From Desulfobacterales bacterium (GTDB lineage Bacteria > Desulfobacterota > Desulfobacteria > Desulfobacterales > Desulfosalsimonadaceae): a stretch of DNA of 64,000 nt. Made by a program: the position numbers and the translations under genes. Positions 60,552-64,000 of this stretch are shown in pieces. A model generated the notes under the pieces. The model ran no database searches, was not told where the DNA came from, and was given only the letters and a program-made list of their open reading frames with translations. How positions within the stretch are numbered: the first letter of the stretch is position 1; each line of letters starts with the position of its first letter. Where the stretch lies: NCBI GenBank assembly GCA_034520365.1, contig JAXHNP010000006.1:799001-863000 (forward strand), read 5' to 3'.

Positions 60552-61347
60552 AAAGCATCCCGTCAGTTACTGGTTTTGAGGGAAAGATTTTTATTTCCGA
60601 AAGACACTGCCGAATCGCATCCATGGCCGGCCCGTCCTCCGTCTCAAGCAAACTGGTGCCCGCCATATCCCCCTGCCGAATCATTTCGTCCTCCGGAATC
60701 CAGCCCAGGCAGGAAAGGGGCTGCGGGATGCGGAGGGTATCAAACTCTTCTTCGCCGCGGAGCCGGTTGATAATCAGGCCCGCCTGCGCATAGCCGACCG
60801 CCTGATCCGCCACTGCCAGGATGGTTCTGGCGACTTCAAGCCCCTTTTTGGACGCATCGGAGATCATCAGGAGATGGGTGACAGCTTCCATGACCCGCCG
60901 GTTGATCTGTTCAATGCCCGCTTCGCCGTCAATAACGACATAGTCAAAATTAGCGGCCAGTGACACGATAATATCCTTTAACATGTGGTTGACCTGGCAG
61001 TAGCAGCCCTCGTTTTCCGGCCGGCCAATGGCCAAAAACGCCAGGTTCTTCCGCTCTTCAAGCGCAGCCAGTATTTCATAGTCCAGGCGGGATAACACAT
61101 CCGCCTTATTCTGCGCCTCCCCGGCCTTTACCCGTTTTATCAGATCATTTCGGATTTCATCCACGGTTCTGGCCACAGAAATCCCCAGAGCCGTGGCAAG
61201 CCCCACCGCGGGATCCGCATCAATGGCCAGGACCTTTTTTTGCGGATCGGCCAGTAAAATTTTAATAATACCGGCGCTGATGGAGGTTTTTCCCACCCCG
61301 CCTTTGCCGCACAGGGCGATGATTCGTCCTTTCGCCTTATCCGGCAT
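60529..61347 (-). CDS. CooC-like nickel-insertion ATPase
   Basis: This 272-residue SIMIBI/MinD-family ATPase resembles CooC/AcsF, which load nickel into CO dehydrogenase or acetyl-CoA synthase. The deviant Walker A is IIALCGKGGVGKTSIS. Switch I is AIDADPAVGLATAL. The metal-binding CxC characteristic of CooC is in ENEGCYCQVNHML near residue 115, and Walker B is VVIDGEAGIEQINRR. No CO dehydrogenase gene is adjacent. The neighbour at 61337-62083 resembles the central domain of acetyl-CoA synthase, so a nickel or cluster client is plausible. It overlaps that gene by 11 bases. Confidence 0.88.
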   Translation of the reverse strand: MPDKAKGRIIALCGKGGVGKTSISAGIIKILLADPQKKVLAIDADPAVGLATALGISVARTVDEIRNDLIKRVKAGEAQNKADVLSRLDYEILAALEERKNLAFLAIGRPENEGCYCQVNHMLKDIIVSLAANFDYVVIDGEAGIEQINRRVMEAVTHLLMISDASKKGLEVARTILAVADQAVGYAQAGLIINRLRGEEEFDTLRIPQPLSCLGWIPEDEMIRQGDMAGTSLLETEDGPAMDAIRQCLSEIKIFPSKPVTDGMLYGTTGTQ

Positions 61348-62083
61348 GGGAGGCTGCCTTCCGTTTTTTTAAAGCCTTTCGCATGGCTCGCAGCTCCGCC
61401 ACATCGCTGCAGACCGCATTATATTCGCAGGTCGTGCAGTCAAAAGAGAGCTCTTCGGCCATTTTGTTCATTGCCCCGATAATTTTTATGGTTTCGCAGG
61501 CGATGCCCTGGATCTCAAGGACCGCTTCCCGGCTTTGGGTGATAAAGATGACCTCTGCGGCTTTGATATAGGAAAGCCGCGTAAACTGATCCAGGAGCGA
61601 ACCGCCCAGTACCCTGAACGAAAACCCGTTTTTCAGGGCCTCCCTGCTGACCCGGCTCCATTCGCGCTGGTGCTGGGAGACCCCGCGCATCATGTAGCCT
61701 TTAAGATCAAGATCATATCGGAGCAGTTCCATTTCCCGGTACCGCTCAAAGCTGTTTTCTTCGTCAAAGTCGTCTCCGGCGGCAATAATAATTTTTCCAA
61801 ATGATGCCCGCTGGTCTTTAAGATCCGGCAGGTCCGGGCCAACCACCGTGATGCGCCGGTCAACTACCCGGGCCGGGTCATTTGTCCAAAGCAGAAAAGC
61901 GGAGGATACATCATTGGGATGCCCCAGTTCCACCCCGGTATCCCCGGCCAGGACCAGGTTCTGCCGATGGGAGGCCGGCCAGCTGGCGGGGCGGGTATGC
62001 GAATATGTGGTTAACGCCCCGGCTGCCTGATACCGTTCCAGAAAATTTCGGATTTGATCGATATGTTTGTCAAACAGCTGCAT
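61337..62083 (-). CDS. Stand-alone acetyl-CoA-synthase-like domain protein
   Basis: This 248-residue protein aligns by eye with the middle of acetyl-CoA synthase (AcsB/CdhC): GVELGHPNDVSSAFLLWTND, RRITVVGPDLPDL, SFERYREMELL and HQREWSRVSREALKNGFSF. These compare with AcsB's DGKIEVIGPDID and INWLRVSKDAVAKGFRF. The C-terminal CTTCEYNAVC recalls the start of the A-cluster region (CxxC). Neither the N-terminal third nor the catalytic C-terminal part of ACS is present. The ATG at 62083 overlaps the previous stop by 14 bases; a longer frame to 62200 would lie mostly inside that gene. Its function is unknown. It may bind a corrinoid protein or chaperone a nickel site (inference). Confidence 0.7.
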   Translation of the reverse strand: MQLFDKHIDQIRNFLERYQAAGALTTYSHTRPASWPASHRQNLVLAGDTGVELGHPNDVSSAFLLWTNDPARVVDRRITVVGPDLPDLKDQRASFGKIIIAAGDDFDEENSFERYREMELLRYDLDLKGYMMRGVSQHQREWSRVSREALKNGFSFRVLGGSLLDQFTRLSYIKAAEVIFITQSREAVLEIQGIACETIKIIGAMNKMAEELSFDCTTCEYNAVCSDVAELRAMRKALKKRKAASHAG

Positions 62084-62873
62084 GCAAAGCTTCTGCTTTT
62101 TCCATGGCATACAGGGCCGCGCCCAGGGCCCCGATAATCTGGGGATCCGTTCCGTCAAGCGATCGTAATGGCAGCCCCAGGGCCTCTGACAAAGCGTCAA
62201 AGACCCCTTGATTTTTGGCCACCCCGCCGGTCATGACGACCTCCGGGGTTACCTCGATGCTTCTGGCCAGGGACGCTACCCGCCGGGCCATGGCATGATG
62301 GAGGGCGTTGATGATATCCGGTATCTCTTTTCCGTCATTTACCAGGGAGATGACCTCGGATTCCGCAAATATGACGCACTGGTTGGAGATGGAGAGTTTT
62401 TCCGCGGCTTGGGCACCGATACTGCCCATCTGGTCGAGCGGGACCTCAAGGGCCTCGGCCATCACCTCCAGAAACCGGCCGGTGCCGGAGGCGCATTTGT
62501 CGTTGTAGATAAACCGGGCCACGCTGCCGTTTTCATCAATTTTTGTGGCTTTGGCATCCTGGCCGCCGATATCAACAACCATGCGGACAGAGGGCGCAAG
62601 ATGCCAGGCGCCTTTGGCGTGGCAGGAGATTTCGGATTCAACGGCATGGACAAACGGTATCTGCTCGCGGCCGTAGCCGGTGCCAACCATATAATCGAGA
62701 TTATCAAATGTCAGGCCGGCATCGGCAAGCGCCAGCCGCATCACCTCGCTTGCCGAATCCGAGGGCCGGGGTTTGGCCCGGATCACCGCCTCGGAAAAGC
62801 GCTCGCCGTTTTTCAATATCACAGCCTTAGCCGTTAAGGAGCCCACATCGCATCCTGCTACAATCATTGGCAC
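62070..62873 (-). CDS. HgdC/BadF-type activator ATPase (copy 2)
   Basis: This 267-residue ATPase of the ASKHA fold is of the family that activates 2-hydroxyacyl-CoA dehydratases and benzoyl-CoA reductases. It transfers one low-potential electron per ATP cycle. The phosphate loop is GCDVGSLTAKAVIL, with SEISCHAKGAWHLAP, VVDIGGQDAKA and VMTGGVAKNQG. The two Cys that bridge the dimer [4Fe-4S] cluster are in NDKCASGTGRFLEVM and SNQCVIFAESEV. It shares roughly half its residues with the copy at 63147-63947. Its stop overlaps the ACS-like gene. Confidence 0.9.
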   Translation of the reverse strand: MPMIVAGCDVGSLTAKAVILKNGERFSEAVIRAKPRPSDSASEVMRLALADAGLTFDNLDYMVGTGYGREQIPFVHAVESEISCHAKGAWHLAPSVRMVVDIGGQDAKATKIDENGSVARFIYNDKCASGTGRFLEVMAEALEVPLDQMGSIGAQAAEKLSISNQCVIFAESEVISLVNDGKEIPDIINALHHAMARRVASLARSIEVTPEVVMTGGVAKNQGVFDALSEALGLPLRSLDGTDPQIIGALGAALYAMEKAEALHAAV

Positions 62874-63146
62874 ACCTCTATCCCGTCTTAATCTTAATCT
62901 TCAAAAATATGCCTCTAAGTAACTTCAGGGGTATTAGGTTAATGAAATCAAGAATTTATGGTCGGCACGGTGGCCGACCCTACGATGAATCGGGTTTTTC
63001 CCCATTCGTAGGGCGGGCCACCGTGCCCGCCTGAAAAATAGATAGAACAAATTTATCGTGTCTCAGTGCCTTTAAAGTTACTTTTACGCTCGGTCCCGGG
63101 CAACATAGCCCGGAAACATTTCCAAATATCTGTTTTAAAATTCCCG
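62874..63146. repeat. Composite repeat block M between the two activator genes
   Basis: CTAAGTAACTTCAGGGG, AATGAAATCAAG, GTCGGC and GGCGGG palindromes around GATGAATCGGGTTTTTCCCC, TAGAACAAATTTATCGTGTC, then AAAGTTACTTTTACGCTCGG. It is the same block as at 52523 and 59567. It separates the two paralogous ATPase genes and could affect transcript continuity. Confidence 0.8.
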
Positions 63147-63947
63147 CTAATTCTCCAAAACCCGGCTTGTTATCTCCTCATAGGCCATCACCGCCGCGCC
63201 GATCGCGCCCGCCATCTGCGGATCCGCCCGTCTGGCCTTTTTGATCCGAAGGCCCAGCAGTTTTTCAAGTGTGGCCACCACCCCCATGTTTTTGGCCACC
63301 CCGCCGGTCATCAGGACATCCCCTTCGGGTTTTACGGTATTGGCCAGAATGGCCACCCGTTTGGCCATGGCCGTGTTGACCCCCGCCCCGATGTCTTCAA
63401 TCGGGGTTCCGGAATTTAAATATTTGATGACATCCGCCTGGGCCCAGACTGTGCAGGTAGAAGCCAGGGTAATCGGTGAGCGCGCTTTTCTGGAGAGCGG
63501 CCCCAGTTCATTGATATCCATGCCCAGAACGTTTGCCATCACTTCAAGAAACCGGCCGGTGCCGGACGCGCACTTGTCATTGGCGTTAAACCGCTCCACC
63601 TGGCCGTCCGAATCCAGTTTCATGGCCTTGCAGTCCTGGCCGCCGATATCAATCACGGTTCGGGCAGATGGCAGCAGCCATTTCGCGCCCTTTCCGTGGC
63701 AGGAGATTTCCGAGACCGAATGATCCGCAAAGGCCATTCTGTCCCGGCCGTAGCCGGTACCGATGCAATAGGTTATATCTTCAAGGGCTAGCCCGGCCGC
63801 GTCAAGCGCCCCTTTAACCGCTGCATCCGCCGAATCCCGGGGCCGCGGTTTGGATCTCAGGATAAAACTTCCGATAATTTTATTGTGCTTCATGATCACC
63901 GCCTTTGAGGTCAGTGATCCCACGTCGCATCCGGCAACAATACTCAT
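63147..63947 (-). CDS. HgdC/BadF-type activator ATPase (copy 1)
   Basis: This 266-residue paralogue of the next gene has GCDVGSLTSKAVIM, SEISCHGKGAKWLLP, VIDIGGQDCKAMKL (extra Cys) and VLMTGGVAKNMG. Both cluster Cys are present (NDKCASGTGRFLEVM and ASTCTVWAQADV). The ATG overlaps the stop of the upstream gene (ATGA), so it is translationally coupled to whatever that gene encodes. In such operons the partner is usually a two-subunit dehydratase or reductase of the HgdAB/FldBC/BcrBC type. Confidence 0.9.
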   Translation of the reverse strand: MSIVAGCDVGSLTSKAVIMKHNKIIGSFILRSKPRPRDSADAAVKGALDAAGLALEDITYCIGTGYGRDRMAFADHSVSEISCHGKGAKWLLPSARTVIDIGGQDCKAMKLDSDGQVERFNANDKCASGTGRFLEVMANVLGMDINELGPLSRKARSPITLASTCTVWAQADVIKYLNSGTPIEDIGAGVNTAMAKRVAILANTVKPEGDVLMTGGVAKNMGVVATLEKLLGLRIKKARRADPQMAGAIGAAVMAYEEITSRVLEN

Positions 63948-64000
63948 AGCAGGCCTCTTACGGTAAAAAATTCGTCCAGTCGCTCCCTTGTCGCCTCCCA
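63944..64000 (-). CDS. 3' end of an upstream gene, possibly an HgdB/FldC-type subunit
   Basis: Only 18 codons and the TGA are in the window (EATRERLDEFF, then TVRGLL). The reading frame is open to the edge and overlaps the activator start by four bases. The identity as a 2-hydroxyacyl-CoA dehydratase or benzoyl-CoA-reductase-like subunit is inferred solely from context. Confidence 0.45.
   Translation of the reverse strand, partial: WEATRERLDEFFTVRGLL

Overview
The window reads as a chromosomal segment of a strictly anaerobic, probably sulfate-reducing or syntrophic Desulfobacterota (deltaproteobacterial) bacterium. This is an inference from content. The supporting genes are a superoxide reductase (desulfoferrodoxin), rubredoxin, a rubredoxin:oxygen oxidoreductase-type flavodiiron protein, a small three-haem cytochrome, a DVU0298-type HEAT protein, citramalate-route isoleucine synthesis, CooC and acetyl-CoA-synthase-like proteins, and HgdC/BadF-type activator ATPases. 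No rRNA, tRNA or CRISPR was seen.

Layout. (1) 0-24 kb is a signalling-rich accessory region: PAS, PocR, Cache and solute-binding-domain histidine kinases, receivers, PilZ, two GGDEF proteins and a PATAN protein. It contains a run of decayed kinase genes (6.0-8.9 kb) and a duplicated kinase module (14.7 and 20.2 kb). A Y1-type REP-associated transposase at 5.4 kb sits inside clusters of GTAG-headed palindromes that recur through the window. (2) 23.4-28.9 kb holds a tandem Sm/Hfq-like protein, a glycosyltransferase/methyltransferase pair, pyrD, and a chalcone-isomerase-like/OmpA fusion. (3) 29-37.5 kb is one leftward branched-chain amino-acid operon, ilvD-ilvB-ilvN-ilvC-cimA-leuA. It is preceded by a Leu/Ile/Val-rich leader peptide and a complete attenuator. 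(4) 37.7-44.7 kb holds an alpha/beta hydrolase, an RlmD/RumA-type rRNA methyltransferase, TrmO, a tandem Usp protein, and a ferredoxin/HD operon divergent from a sigma-54 activator, then a deleted sfsA. (5) 45.4-52.4 kb is an oxygen-defence and redox island: desulfoferrodoxin, rubredoxins, flavodoxin, cytochrome, flavodiiron protein, ferredoxin and an FMN-reductase/arsenate-reductase fusion. An ISAzo13-type element interrupts it. (6) 54.0-57.6 kb is a candidate peptide-modification cassette. A strong promoter drives a 20-residue Lys/Cys peptide followed by a long hairpin, then a Cys-rich protein and two radical-SAM/SPASM proteins; a cupin and two small membrane proteins follow. (7) 57.8-59.6 kb holds a eukaryote-type hexokinase and two unknown small genes. 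(8) 59.9-64 kb is a leftward set: the end of an unseen gene, two HgdC/BadF-type ATPases, a stand-alone acetyl-CoA-synthase-like domain, a CooC-like ATPase and a GntR regulator.

The intergenic DNA is unusually structured. It has REP-like hairpins whose arms co-vary, MITE-like elements (16-bp terminal inverted repeats, 9-10-bp target duplications) that carry pairs of those hairpins, and heptanucleotide tandem arrays. Two of the MITEs lie immediately upstream of TTGACA boxes, one before the peptide cassette and one before the ilv leader. The strongest candidates for something undescribed are the peptide cassette (54.0-57.6 kb), the HgdC/ACS-like/CooC set (59.9-64 kb), and the nested MITE/REP system.
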